Shown piece by piece: positions 1-12,300 of a stretch of 64,000 nt of DNA. The notes under the pieces are model-generated. The model did no database searches. It had not been told where the DNA came from and saw nothing but the letters and a program-made list of their open reading frames with translations. The position numbers and the translations under genes were made by a program. How positions within the stretch are numbered: position 1 is the first letter of the stretch; each line of letters opens with the position of its first letter. Origin of the DNA: Chloranthus sessilifolius (taxonomy: Eukaryota; Streptophyta; Magnoliopsida; Chloranthales; Chloranthaceae); NCBI GenBank assembly GCA_021018995.1, contig CM037593.1:44839810-44903809 (forward strand), read 5' to 3'.

Positions 1-429
1 AAGGGTAGTGTTTTACTTGTAATAGATAAAGGGAGGTTGAACATTGCTCTTAATAGACGTTATAACACTATGTGTTGAAATGTTAAAGTTACAGGGGCAT
101 CTCTTATAAGTCTACCTATATAAGTGTGAGGGTAGACCCGCCTTCAATGAGACATGACTTTATTTTATAAACACTTATGAAAACCAGTGTATTAGCATAT
201 GGCCTAAATGTGCTAACTTATTTATTGAACACTAAATATATGAAATATGTGTGTAGAATAGTTCCGATTTATCGTATAAGATCATTAGTTCAAGACCTAG
301 TTTCACTAAAGACCTTGATAAACTTTGAGTTATTTCTACTAAAGTGAAAATTCAAGTCTGTAAGACATTTTCATTTATGCACATATTTTTGACTTTGCTC
401 TGATTTATAACTTTTAAATAGTAGGGGAT
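1..429 (+). other. AT-rich sequence ahead of Copia-like LTR
   Basis: No ORF is seen. The stretch ends in a short purine run (AGTAGGGGAT, 420-429) directly before TGTTGGA, which is what the polypurine tract before a 3' LTR looks like in plant Copia elements. I infer it is the untranslated 3' part of a Copia element that extends left of the window. Confidence 0.35.
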
Positions 430-502
430 TGTTGGATATTTAAAAGTTTATTAAACTTGTCTTTTCCCAAGAGGTGTGTCTTTTCAATTGAGGTGTCTTT
501 CC

Positions 503-600
503 AAAGTGGTGTGTCTTTTCAAAATGAAAGGTTTTTTCAAAGTGGTGTGTCTTTTCAAAATGAAAGGTCTTTCCAAAGTGGTGTGTCTTTTCCAAAGGGA
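503..600 (+). repeat. 36-bp tandem repeat, about 2.5 copies
   Basis: The unit starting AAAGTGGTGTGTCTTTTC recurs at 503, 539 and 575, an exact 36-bp period. It lies in the upstream (U3-like) half of the Copia-like LTR, where tandem units are often regulatory. The ORF at 457-696 over this block is a by-product of the repeat. Confidence 0.8.
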
Positions 601-721
601 TGCATGCTGCACCTTTCCATAGGAAAAGGGTGCATTAACACACCACTTGATTTCTATTTAAGGAATTTAAAATTATTATTTTATATAATACAATAGAGTC
701 TTCTTTCTGCTCTCTTGTTAT

Positions 722-783
722 GTCTTTAAAGGTCTTTATCAGAGTGTCCTTGCAAGGGCACTCTGCTAAAGACCTTTAAAGAC
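722..783 (+). other. 62-nt near-perfect hairpin
   Basis: The left arm 722-746 and right arm 759-783 are reverse complements over 25 nt with one mismatch. The 12-nt loop contains the palindrome CCTTGCAAGG, so pairing could extend almost to the centre. It lies about 35 nt downstream of the TATA-like stretch of the Copia-like LTR, so it would sit at the 5' end of the element transcript if that promoter reading is right. Confidence 0.75.
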
Positions 784-804
784 AATGATTTTAGAGAACC
801 CACG

Positions 805-1388
805 TTGATATCAGGCTTGCTTTTATGGTAACTCTATTTATTTTATTTAAATTTTAAAATTTTGGCATCTTTAGGAAGTTTAAGAGCCGTTATAAAAAAA
901 AAAAAAAAAAGAGGCGTTATAGCAGTCTCACCCCTCGCCTTAGGCTAGGTGGGGTTTTGAAGCGAGACACCTTCAAAGTATATAGAATAGTTGAGCCTTC
1001 TCAATTTCACTGATCCCACAGGGTCCGATTTCAATCGGGATGATCTCTTTGAATGTTTTAAAGAAACAGACTTCATTCCAATAGATTGGGTACCCTTACC
1101 AATTTTATCGGACTTTCTGTCACTAGATCCATTATCCTTCATAAAGATCACATCAACTCCAATGTGTTCCTAACTAATCCAACTGTGGTGGATCCCAGCT
1201 AATCCAAATTCTTTAATCGAAATTTTTTTTAAGGCGATACACTTTCCTAGATGCTCTCATCAAGAAGTCATTCTGAGAGGGGGGCTTCATTCATGTGGAA
1301 CAGTATGATGTCTACAAAAGATATTGTTGCAGTGGGATTGATTTGGAGAGTAGGCAATGACATGATCCAATAATATTTGGACTGAGAA
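805..1388. other. spacer with poly(A) run
   Basis: An A run occurs at about 893-910, followed by degenerate sequence. Short ORFs at 945-1173 overlap on both strands and show no recognisable motif. I see no gene here. Confidence 0.5.
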
Positions 1389-2440
1389 ATGGATCCCCCA
1401 CCCTTTCACATACAAAATTATATCCCAAAAAACAAGGCTCGGGAGGAGGTGGTCTCAACATTAATTCGGCCAAATATGAGAAGTTGGGATGAGGCCAAGA
1501 TCTTCAATATTTTTCTTGAATGTGATGCTGATGCTATTCTTCAAATCTCTCTTCCTAATTCTGATTGCAATGATAGAGTGGCTTGGATGATGAAAAAAAT
1601 GAAAAATTTAAAGTAAACAGGACATACAAAGTAGTTCTGGCTATGAAGATATTAGAATGCAACGAAGCCTCTTCAAGTTTTGCTAAGGCCATTTTTGGAG
1701 GAGGGCTTTATGGGGCACTAATATCCCTCATAAAGTCAACATATTCGGGTGAAAAGCATGTCATAATATTTTACTGGTGAAAGTTGAATTACATAACAAC
1801 AACAATTTCTGTGGAGATGGGTGTGAATCAGTCAGTGGCTTAAGATCAAAGAGATTTCCCTAGAGCAGAAGTGTGCTGGTTTCAATCTTCCTTGAGTGCG
1901 GGTGCTAGTACCCGAGTTTCGAGGACCTTTTCGTTCAAAGAATAGGCGCTAAAATTTTCTCATGCCCTACGGGGAAAGATTAGCTGGATCGTTGTTTATG
2001 ATTGTGTGGGCGATATGGTGTGAAAGAAATCAAATTGCTCATGGGGAGAAAGGCCAAAATCCTTGAGAGGTTACGGCCAAGGCAGAAAAAATCCTTTCGA
2101 ATTACACTCAAGCTTCGAAAAGACTACAAAAGGACGAATCGAGAATCCAAGCGCAAATTTCACGAGATAGATGGACTAAACCATCACCTGAAAAATTTGA
2201 AGTCAATTTTGATGGGGTTTGCCGGCTTGGTGCCAGCTTTCAAATAGGGTAGGGATCGGAATTGTTACTAGAGATCACGAGGGTACGATCATGACAGGAA
2301 AAGCAAAATCCATTGATCATGTAGCAAGTTTTGATCATTGTGAGGCGGTAGCAATATATGAGGCCACGTATTTGCATATCAGTGTGGCTTTCAAAATGTC
2401 ATCTCTTGGAGCTATCCTTTCTTTGTGGTGATATTTGTAT
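1389..2440 (+). pseudogene. LINE remnant: reverse-transcriptase zinc-binding region and RNase H-like C terminus
   Basis: Pieces in all three plus frames follow the order of the C-terminal part of plant L1-type reverse-transcriptase ORFs. At 1389-1616 is the segment that normally reads V-x2-LI-x5-WD ... F-x4-A-x-IL-x-I (VSTLIRPNMRSWDEAKIF and DADAILQISL are visible). At 1595-1790 is the zinc-binding-like part with FGWKACHNILL-type wording. At 1995-2045 is WAIWCERNQIAHG, and at 2170-2430 an RNase H-like part with FEVNFDG, GIVTRDHEGT and an EAVAIYEA helix. The frame changes near 1610, 1740, 2050 and 2240, and stops interrupt it. The upstream endonuclease and polymerase core are absent. It is a dead, 5'-truncated copy. 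Confidence 0.75.
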
Positions 2441-5400
2441 AAGGGAGCCATTACTTGCACACATTTTTCAAGTGATTGCACCGAATTTATAGAAAGACTT
2501 GGTATTTTAGGGGCATGTGATATGTAAAAATGCAATATGGGCCGTCTGATTTGAAATTCATGATCAATAAATCTTTGGTACATAAAATTGGAGCAAAACA
2601 GGATACTCGTCATATGATCTATTATAATCAATTGTTGAAGTATATAATAGCCTTTGACTCCATTTAATCAAATGATGAAAATTATATTTTATTCTAATTT
2701 TTTGCAATTGATATCTTTAAATTATGGTTTTCAAATTAGACAACTTAAATAGTATTTTTATATAGTAGTGGTCGCCAAACTTGCAAGTCTTTCTTTTAAA
2801 TTTAGTGAATTATGTGCAATCACTTAAAAAGTGTGTGCAAGTAATGACTTCCTTTGTAGAATCTTAAGGCCTTTTAGATTTTAGTTGTGCTCGCATATGA
2901 AACGAGCGGGTAATCAGGGTGTGGATACCATAGCAAAATTTTGGCCTGCTGCCTGGGTGTGATGAGATTTGAAAGGAGGCCCCTCCACAAATCCATGATA
3001 GTATTTCCTCTAATATTTTCTACTCATGTCAATGAAATCTCCTTAAGAAAGAAAAAATAATATAAATAAAATAAACTGTCAAGGTGTATCTTCCGTCTCA
3101 AAAGTCCAAACCCGACGAAAGGGTCCATCGTATTCTTATTTAATCCTGTGAGAGCCTTGTACAAACAAGTACCTTGTATAAACGAACATTACCGACAATT
3201 GACGCAATTTTCATCAGTCTGAACCGTTCCGTCTGATGGACATCTCATGGATATTGTATTAATTGAGAATTTATCTTCATCAGACCTTCTAAATTGACCG
3301 ATCAATTTCTTTTTTTTGGATAATCAATTAACAGGTTTTCGAGAGAGACAGATTGGCCGACTATATGCTACTGGAGTAATTTTTGAGTGGACTGGGGCCA
3401 AGAACGCCTATATTGTGACCTGCAAGATCAACGACCCTTCACTGCATGGGTAACCATATCCAGAAGGTCAAATATTTGCATGATTTTCTAGTAGGGTTTG
3501 ATCAGTTTGACCGCCGAGATTACCTTTGTACACATGGTCTGTCAACGGGTCGGATCAAAATTTTTGCTGCCCCGTAAGAAAATCGCATATGCATGCACGA
3601 CCCTAAACTAGACCTGACCTAATAAAAACAACAATTTTGTACATTTTTTCCATACAAAATATCGGGCCAGGTTGACCGACAAGTACCCGAATCGCAAGAT
3701 TTCTCGGTCAACCCGATCCGAAGGTCAGATTGGATGTCTCATGACCAACCGGACCCGACGGGTTAACTTTTTGTGCCCGACCTAGTAAAATATCGGGTTG
3801 GGTTAGGTCAAGTATCGGGTCGACCTGACCCATTGACACCCCATATGATCTGGAGTCCGTTTGAGAATCAGCAAATGAATGGTAAAAAAAAAAATGTGTA
3901 CAAGTGCCCTGATATGATCAGATGGTTGGAATCCACTGATAGACGTGAGTTTTGGATTTGTTCCATCAAAATAACTTTTTGCCATATGGATGGTTCAGAT
4001 CTAAGATTACTTCAATTTCTAAGGTATGAATCGCTTGACGTCCATTAATTTCAGCCGGTTCTTAAAAAGAGTTATTTTATAGTAAATTATACCTCCATAT
4101 ATGGATAGTTCAGATGACACGATGATAAATTTCCTTTCAATGGTGTAAGATTAAAATATATACTTTTAGTGGCATAAGAGCATTTAAATAGGGCAAATTA
4201 TCAAAATGTCTCGTGTGCCTATTTTATTTACCAAAATAATAATATTTATTTTTAATAAAGGAGTGATACGGATAAAATAAAGTTTAACGCCAACCCATTG
4301 AAGCGTGTTTTAGCATTTTAAGCATGTCAACTCAATCCCTTCGAATAAAAAAAAAATTCAAACTACTTTTGTGAGAGGACATCAATATAATAGTATATGC
4401 TTGAGGGCTAGCCCACCTAGCCCACCGACAATGGTTTTCATGCTACGTGACTAACCCACCGCAGTTTATTTCCTGTTCATAATATTGCTCGTGTTCACTG
4501 TTATCGGGAGACATTTTGGTCATTCAAAAAAATAAACTTCTTTATTTTGTGATTATAATATGGGTAATAAAGAATAGCATCTGGGGTTTAAGGAGCCAGT
4601 TTCCCTAAAAAGAATAAAACCGCGTGGAGCGTGATCTAATATTTTATAATAGTAGAGTTCGAACGCATTTCAAAGTTACATAAAATAACAAACAATCTGG
4701 ACCGTCCAATTGTTTGACTTAACATTAGACAGCCATAGCCCAAAACCTGAAGCAGTTGGAAGAAACTGATGTACAAATTACGCATACAGATTAGGTGTGT
4801 TTAAGAAGCTATCGCCATCCGTCTCGGTGATCTAACCACTACTCAACAAAGCTTTTGTTCAGCATAGGTTAAAAAGAAGCAAAATGGGTGCATCTTACAC
4901 TATCAGTCTTGTCGTCTACGATGGGCGATATTAGATTGGGTAGCTTTATTTACACCCACGAAATCTTGAAACGCCTATGTCAAAAATTATTGATTGGTTT
5001 GAATCCAACCATAGAGATCGCTTCTATGGTCTAAGACCATGAGTGTACTATTAAACGATCAATTTTTATTCGATGAGGCACAGATCCCAAGAAATTGACC
5101 CTAAAATTACATGGCACACACCACACTTAAATGCGATTTTAGGATATTTTTTTAAGATTTATGCACATAAATAAAAAATTGACCGTTAGATGGTAGTCAC
5201 ATGATCCCTTATGTTGAAGAATGGAGCGAAAAAATAGTCCCCCGTCTGATTCCGAGGAGTCAATGGTCCTTTTCGCGTAGGTGCCCTCCATAGATCCATA
5301 GTGTACCTCTCTTTATAAAATTTAATTGTTAGAGTCAACGAAATTGAAAACAATATCCAATACTGGGATGGCACATATTAAGAGCGTTGACCCTTGGAGG

Positions 5401-5534
5401 CGCATGTTAGTGGAACCAGCACTCCAGTTTAGCTTATCCAAAGCTGTAGACACGTCATCTTGACCCTGTAGGGAGGTTTAGGGGTAACTAAACTAAACTT
5501 GTAAACTAAGTCTGATTAAAGAATACCCACAGCT
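2441..5534. other. intergenic spacer upstream of the phosphatase gene
   Basis: AT-rich sequence with no supported gene. At 3530-3840 there is a patch of degenerate words such as GACCCGAC and TCGGGTTGGGT on both strands. The same kind of patch recurs in intron 1 of the phosphatase gene at about 7985-8190 and 8660-8885. Short ORFs in this interval show no recognisable motif. Confidence 0.55.
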
Positions 5535-5632
5535 TATATATGAAAATGGAAAGTGGCAAACGTCAGCCTCTTAATGAGGCTTAGATATGAATATATAATG
5601 ACGAAGGGGGTTGTAGAATAAATTCAGAGGAG
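5535..5632 (+). promoter_or_regulatory. putative core promoter and 5' leader of the PP2C gene
   Basis: TATATATG at 5535-5542 is a TATA-box candidate about 95 bp before the start codon. A second AT-rich candidate, ATATATAATG, lies at 5591-5600 but would leave almost no leader. The first is preferred on spacing. Transcript data would be needed to fix the start. Confidence 0.35.
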
Positions 5633-5815
5633 ATGGGAAACTGCATAGGGCATGAAATTAAAGAGGGAGGAGAGGTTAGTGATGAAGAAGTGGTCGTGGT
5701 TGGTGTTGCAGACGAGAGCTTGGGGTTTACCAATGGAGTTAACATGCCGCTTTCTTCTCTTTATTCTAAAAGAGGGACAAAAGACCGAAACCAAGATTCT
5801 GCTATTTTGTGCCAG
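5633..5815 (+). CDS. PP2C exon 1
   Basis: It encodes residues 1-61, from MGNC to the NQD motif. The ATG at 5633 is the first in frame and supplies the acylation-type N terminus. The donor is CAG|GTATCT and the exon ends in phase 0. Confidence 0.88.
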
Positions 5816-8800
5816 GTATCTTAACTATTCTCTCTAAACTGCACACTGGGATGTTTGTTTGTTTATTTATTTATTAAGTTTTGGAGGTGGAAAATGGGGG
5901 CATTATATCGGTACCTCTGTTCTCGCCAACAGATTTATTGAAAGCGCTTAGTATCTGCAAACCCTTGAAAACAATTTCTCCGAATTTCTTGGCGAATAAT
6001 TGCAAAGATGAGGTTTTGTGAATTAATCTTGAATTATTCACGATTTTTTTAATAAATCGTATTTTTTAATTTCTTTTTCTTCTTTTTGTACTTTTTAATT
6101 TTTATTTTCATCTCGAATTTTCTCTGAAATTGCCAAATTTTTGGGGATTTTTCTGAATTGTAACCTTGCCGAATTATTCGAAAATCGACCTAGAAATTAT
6201 CAGTGAAACCAATTGATTGCTTGGAATTAGATGATGGAGCTCGATTTTCACCCAGTCTCTTGAGACCAACCATCAGACAGTGTTTCATTCCATGTAGCAT
6301 AGATCTTGAAGAATGTAGCATAGATGTTGAAAATATGGCCTTAAAATCACATAAAACACATGCATAATGCTCAAAAGTAGTTTTAGGCCTTTGTTTTAGC
6401 ATATAGAATAAAAAATTGACCGTCTAATAATATGATAAGTCTCAAGATCATTGTGAGGAAGATTTGGGTTAGCAATCATCTTTATTGTCTCTCATTTATT
6501 TGTATGCTTCTCGACGTAGAAAGTGCACTTTTTAGCACCATATCGGTGGAAGGTTAAAAGTATATTTTCAATCATTTGAATGATCATAAATAACTTTGCA
6601 CCTCATAAGGTTTGACTATTTTGACTAAACTCGAGCAATGCCACCAGCGTGGGCTCTTTCACTTCATACCAACTCTTTCTTTGCCTTTGTCACCTACATC
6701 ATCTCTCACTGGAACATCTGAGCCATTCGAATTCCATGAAACGTTGACCATGGATGATTATAGGAGCCTCATGAGGAAAAGATCAGGGACAGGATGATTA
6801 AAAATATCTCGCGAGAAAGAGCTAGTACATATCTCAAGTTCTCAGTCGGGCAGCCATGCGAGACTAACCCGCTCACCAAAGTTGATGAGCGGGTCATCAT
6901 TTTTGTCGTACCTCAAGATCTTTGCGGGCATTCCCAGCGATTACGCACCGCTAATTTGGTCAACATCATGACTTGAGTTACTACTCTTAATGGTCAAAGC
7001 GATCCGTTTTATGTTTTAAAGATAAATCAATTCTCTTCAAGGAGAACCTAGGATTCAATCAAACGGCTACTTAGGGTTGGGTTTAGAACTAGTCACTAGG
7101 CTCAGATAAATTGAGCCGGAATGATGCTCTGAATTGGGCCATCCATGTGTTAGGCGCATGGTTCAAAATTTCGGCTGAAATCTTAATTTCGGCCTAAATC
7201 GAAATGTTTTGGGACCCAAACCGAAACAATGACTCAAATGTCCCCAGCTTTTAAGTACTGGGGAAAAATTTAGGTTCCGGTCCCCACCAAAATCTAAACG
7301 AAATCCCATTTTTTGATCCTTGGTTAGGCGGCTAGCACATGTATGATACACCCCTGAAATCATCCTTGTTAGATGATACTAACCATAATTAAAATTGAAA
7401 TAAAATTTTTACCTATTATAATCGCCTAACCAATGTGAATTTTTGCGGACAAGACGATTGGATTTAAACATTGGTTATGTGTCCGAATCCATATTCACCA
7501 AATTGTCCACCTTTTGAAAAATATTATTAAATCGTGAATTTCTGGTCTACTAATAAAGAGAGAATTAATTGGACAACTTTTTGCAAAGATCAAGATTTTT
7601 TTTTTTTAAATTGAATTTCTTCATTACATCGGGTTAATTCATAATTTTTCTCTAAATTGTGAGTTTTTCCAAGAATATATGTATTTTTTTTATATTATTT
7701 AATAATTAAAAAAAAAAAAAATTTGTTCCCCGACTTATTCTCAACCTTTTTCCCAAATTCCAATTTTTTTTTTATATTATATTAGTCTTTCTGAATTATT
7801 CCCAAGCCTTGACTTGGTGATTATGCTTGTGTCCGATAATCACTATCCCAAATTGATATCATGTGAATTATATCAGTAAATTGATGTGGTTTCAGTATTC
7901 AATTTCAAATTATTGCCCACTTGCTTGCACGATGGTCAAATCTTGTCTTTTCCTTTTAACATTATTAGACTGATTAAGGTGCAAATGGGTTCGGCCGACC
8001 CATACCCAAATTGTGATCCAACCCGGTTCGACTGGTTCCAGACTCGAAGAATTGGACTCAATGGAAATTTGGGTCTGGGTTTTGTATTTGTCAATGAAGA
8101 CCCAGATCCAAGTTAGAGTTGGGTTTGGTTCCGTAGAGTTCGACCCAAACCCGGACTTGACCCAAACCCAAACCCAACCCGATCTACAGTTGGAGATAAA
8201 TATCATTTTTTAATATTTATATTGGGGTGCTATTTTTTGGATTATTATGGAACACAATTAAAATAATAAAATTTGTTATTCTAATTGCGGAGTGATTCTA
8301 TAATACCAGTTGTGAATTGTGATTGTATAAGTGTCACTCTCAGGTTTGAATTGAAGTAATTGAAATTGCTTAGTCATTTATTATTTCTTATATAATCCAT
8401 CAATATCATTTTCTTTCCATTATTCTTGGAGACTGAGTTATAATGTCCTCATTTAATTGAATAATTAATATGATATGAATTACATATGCCATTTAAAGTG
8501 AAATTTTAGACCTGAAAGTACCATATGCATATGTGTAGACTCAAGCAATGTACCAATTTCTAGATTTTAGGCTCTCAATTCCTTAGATTAATATTTTTTT
8601 GAAAGGCAACAAACGATTATATATTCATCACTACACACTAAATGATGACTAGAAGGAAAACTGTATAGGTCGGTGGACCCAGTTGTAAACCCGATTAGGA
8701 CCTAAACTAGACCTGACCCTTTTTTTGGTGGGTCTGATCTGGATATGGTTCAACCTAGATTAGGACCCATAATCCAAATGAGGCCATAATTTTTAAATTA

Positions 8801-9297
8801 AACTTGACTACAACCCAACCTTATTCCAAATAGATCGGGTCTGATTCACCCCTGACCCGAACCCAACTTGACCCATTTGCACCCGTAAGATAGATTATCC
8901 CTAAATCCATGTGATAACTGAAACATGCAGGTAGGGGTCATAGTTACCAAGTCGGAATTTTAGAAAAAATGGGCAAGGCTAGGGCTGCAACCGAGCCGGG
9001 CCGAGCCCGAGCTCAGGTCAGCTCTAGCTCGGCTTTACCTTATACCGAGCTGGAGGTCAGCTCTGCTCGAAAACTCCAAGCTCTAGCTCGACTCTTCGAG
9101 CTCGGGCTGAGCTTCTAGCCAAGTATATTTTATTATAAAAAATTTCCTCCTAGTACTTTTTAAATTTTTACTTAATTAAATATTCATTCTATAAGAGAGA
9201 GAGAAGGTGACAAAGCTTCAACAATAAGAGAATAAGTAAGAGTTGAGTACTTGAGTTGCACGAGGCAACCATAGGTAGGAGTAACAGTGGTTACTAT

Positions 9298-9373
<76 letters not shown>

Positions 9374-12300
9374 CATATATATAGTGAAAATTAGGGCAAG
9401 TGAGGGGCAAAAGTTCCCGCAAGGCCTACTTAAGAAGTTGAAATCCAGGAAGAAAATATCAACAAGGAAAAATATTAATATAAAATAAAAGGAAAAAATT
9501 GACAAAATTTGTGAAAAAATTGGAAAACATATGAGAAAAATTTTAAAATATATATATATTTTTTAATTCATAAAAAAGATGTTTAAATAGCAAAATTTGG
9601 AAAAGAAAAAAAGAGTTTTTCTGCAAGAAGAATAACACATTTTAATTGTGCTAGGAACATATATATATATATATTTTAAAATGTGTTCAAAACAAATTTT
9701 CTTTTTAAAAAAAATCCAATTTTGGTAACTAATACATAGCGGGTCTCTTTCCTAGGGTTCAACTCTAGTGAAGCCATATTGGGGTCCTAATTATTAAGAT
9801 CCCATACCAAATGTAACTGGTGATATTTTCTTTTGAAGAGGTTCGGCGTGGAAGATGGAATTTTCTGTGGAGTTTTTGATGGGCATGGTCAAAATGGGCA
9901 CATTGTGAGCAGAACAGTGAGAGATTCTTTGCCTTCTTTACTACTAAGCCAATGGAATGCGATAGATCGAACGGTTGATAACGATTACGGTCATAACAAG
10001 GAAGGGTTAGATGGTAATTTGGATTCTTGCAAGGTGTTTGATGAATGGAAAGACGCTTGTTTTAAAGGTTTCAAGGTGATGGAGAAGGAACTAAAGCTTC
10101 ATGGGAATTTGGATTGCTCTTGTAGTGGGACCACTGCAGTGACCATCATAAAGCAGGTATGTATGAGGGGTGTTTTAGTCATTTTAGTAATTTTCAGGTT
10201 ACAAGAGTTTAGGTGAAAACTGGCCAAGATATATGACCCTTAGATGGGCCCTCCCGAGCCCAAATCTGAGTCATGAATCTAACAGTGCACATTTTGTTGG
10301 ATATTTTAAAAGAGATCCTTTATTTACAATCCAAGATTCTTCCTTCTTGATCTTAGTTTCATGTGCTTAAGTTGTTGTTTGCTACGAATCTGAGGAGAGA
10401 AATCTTTTTTCTCCCAGTTCTTTCATACATTGGATCTTGAGATCTTCGGCATACTATATCACATGGTCAGATTTTTATTCCACATGGCACACATGGGAAA
10501 AGGTGAAAATAATCATGAGCAAGCATCAAACATGCCTTGGGTTACTATTCTAGATGTGTTTCATGTGGAATCAAAATCTGATGGTAATCCCGTAATATCA
10601 GGATCCAATGTGTTGAATATTGGAGTAGAAGATGATCTCCAACCACAAATTCAAAGTAATCAATGGTTTAAGCATGTGAAACTCAGACAACCCATCATAG
10701 ACAAATTCCCCAAACAATATCTCGATTGTGAAACTCGGACAACCCATCATAGACAAATTCCCCAAACAATATCTCTATCAATTCACAAAACATTGACCTT
10801 AAATGACATGGAGAGCTCGCTTTCATAAAATCCAGAGAGAATTAGGCTGCATATGGCATAGTTCTTTGCTAGCCCCTGTCATAATAGAGTTCACATGCTT
10901 TAGTTTATTCTTATAATCTTTTTTAACTCCCTCCAAAAGAGGATTTATATGCTCTAACAGCAATCTCCCTGTTCTCTACTAACTCCCTATTAGAGTAAAT
11001 AAAATATGCTCTGGCAAGGAGTGAGTAGAGAGGAGGGTAGAACTGGTGAACAAGTTAATCTTGCATAAAATCTTATTGCGCAAGGGGTTAATAAGGAGAA
11101 GGGGTACCTACTAAAGAAGGTAGCATGATGTTAGCAAAGAGGATAGAAACCTGCTAAAACAGGTGAACTCTACTATGGCAGGGGCTAATAGAGAGCTATG
11201 CCATACGCAGTCTTACTCTCTAGATTTGCAAAGAAAGGACTCCCCAACACCCGACAAAGTGATGTCAGGGTTAAGGCGAAACTCAAGTTTCTCAATTTCA
11301 ATAGTTGTATCCAAGGTAACAAAATCGATGTCGGACTCGGATATTGGTTTTTCGAGGAGCGATACGACTCGGCCGATACATATCGGCCTTTTTTTTTTCT
11401 TTTAAAAAAAGAAATGCTACGTGTCGGCCAAAACCGAGACGTATTAGCCGATACCTAATACGTATCGGTCGATACGGGCCCTTATCGGCCGATATGGTAT
11501 CCGATACACGAGTTGGGATACCGATACGTATCGGGCTCATACATATCGATTTGTCGAGAAACCGATACGTATTGCCAATACATATCTATATTGGCTGATT
11601 TTTTATACCTTGGCTGTATTTTATCAAAGGGCACATTAAGTTTGAAACTGTACTTTCATCTGGATTTTAACCAATTTGAAAAGGTATTTCTATTTGCGCC
11701 TACCAAATTACTAAGGGTGCCAAGGGAAAAGCCGTTGGCTGATTTGAATTAGATGATGGAGATCCATTGTCATTCATTCCTTCCACACATTTGGCTCTTT
11801 AGATCATATGAATGTTATGATCTACAGTCAGTTTTGGGTTTCCATGTCGCATAGATCCAAAAAGAGTACCTCAAGCATCCCGTGGCACATGTCAAGCTCA
11901 CTCATAACTTTAGAGTCACTTTTTGGGATTTGTGCTATGTGAAAACAAAAATTGATCATCGATATGGTCACCAAAATCATCAAAATTTTTGAAACTTGTG
12001 ATTTTGGGTGTAACGAATTTACTATGATTAACCGGAGAATTTAAAAAAACCATGTGTTTGTAAAAAATACACGAAATTTGCAATTAGTTCCCAACTGTTT
12101 TATTAAATCGTGACATTTTTTATATTTTCAAATATTTAAATTTTTTAATCTTCACTATAAAAATAAGGTGTATCAGCGACACTTGCTGTTAAGGCAGTTT
12201 TTGATAGCAACAAGCGGCAGTTTTTGAAAGTGGCATGACTAATAGCGTCAATTTTCAGATGCCACTAATAATCATATTTTTTATAGTGCTTATTTTTATT

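Larger units (their letters stand above)
430..804 (+). mobile_element. Copia-like LTR (about 375 bp)
   Basis: The block begins TGTTGGA, the usual start of plant Copia LTRs, and is preceded by a purine tract. It contains a TATA-like stretch near 682-690 and ends near ACCCACG, immediately followed at 805 by TTGATATCAGGCT. That sequence resembles the methionine-tRNA primer-binding site of Copia elements (TGGTATCAGAGC) with a few changes. The end CG instead of CA would be a mutation. No gag or pol was found beside it. The right boundary is inferred from the primer-site match only, so it may be off by several bases. Confidence 0.45.
5816..9838 (+). other. PP2C intron 1 (4.0 kb)
   Basis: AT-rich intron made largely of old repeats. 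Contents by eye: low-complexity T/A-rich blocks at 6000-6180 and 7480-7810; a dispersed repeat at about 6190-6470 that recurs in intron 2; degenerate GGGTTTGGGTC-type words at 7985-8190 and 8660-8885; a GAGCTCGG-word patch at 8980-9120; and a (CT)n-(TA)n microsatellite at 9301-9383. Small ORFs here show no gene-like motifs. Confidence 0.8.

Noticed and set aside
457-696. 79-codon ORF with repeated FQSGVSFQNE units
   Set aside because: Translation of the 36-bp tandem repeat in an LTR; no coding evidence.
9218-9505. 95-codon minus ORF with Arg/Glu repeats
   Set aside because: Produced by the (CT)n-(TA)n microsatellite.
10430-10828. 132-codon ORF within PP2C intron 2
   Set aside because: Crosses a 52-bp tandem duplication, resembles nothing known to me, and lies between well-defined exons; kept only as a remark in the intron entry.
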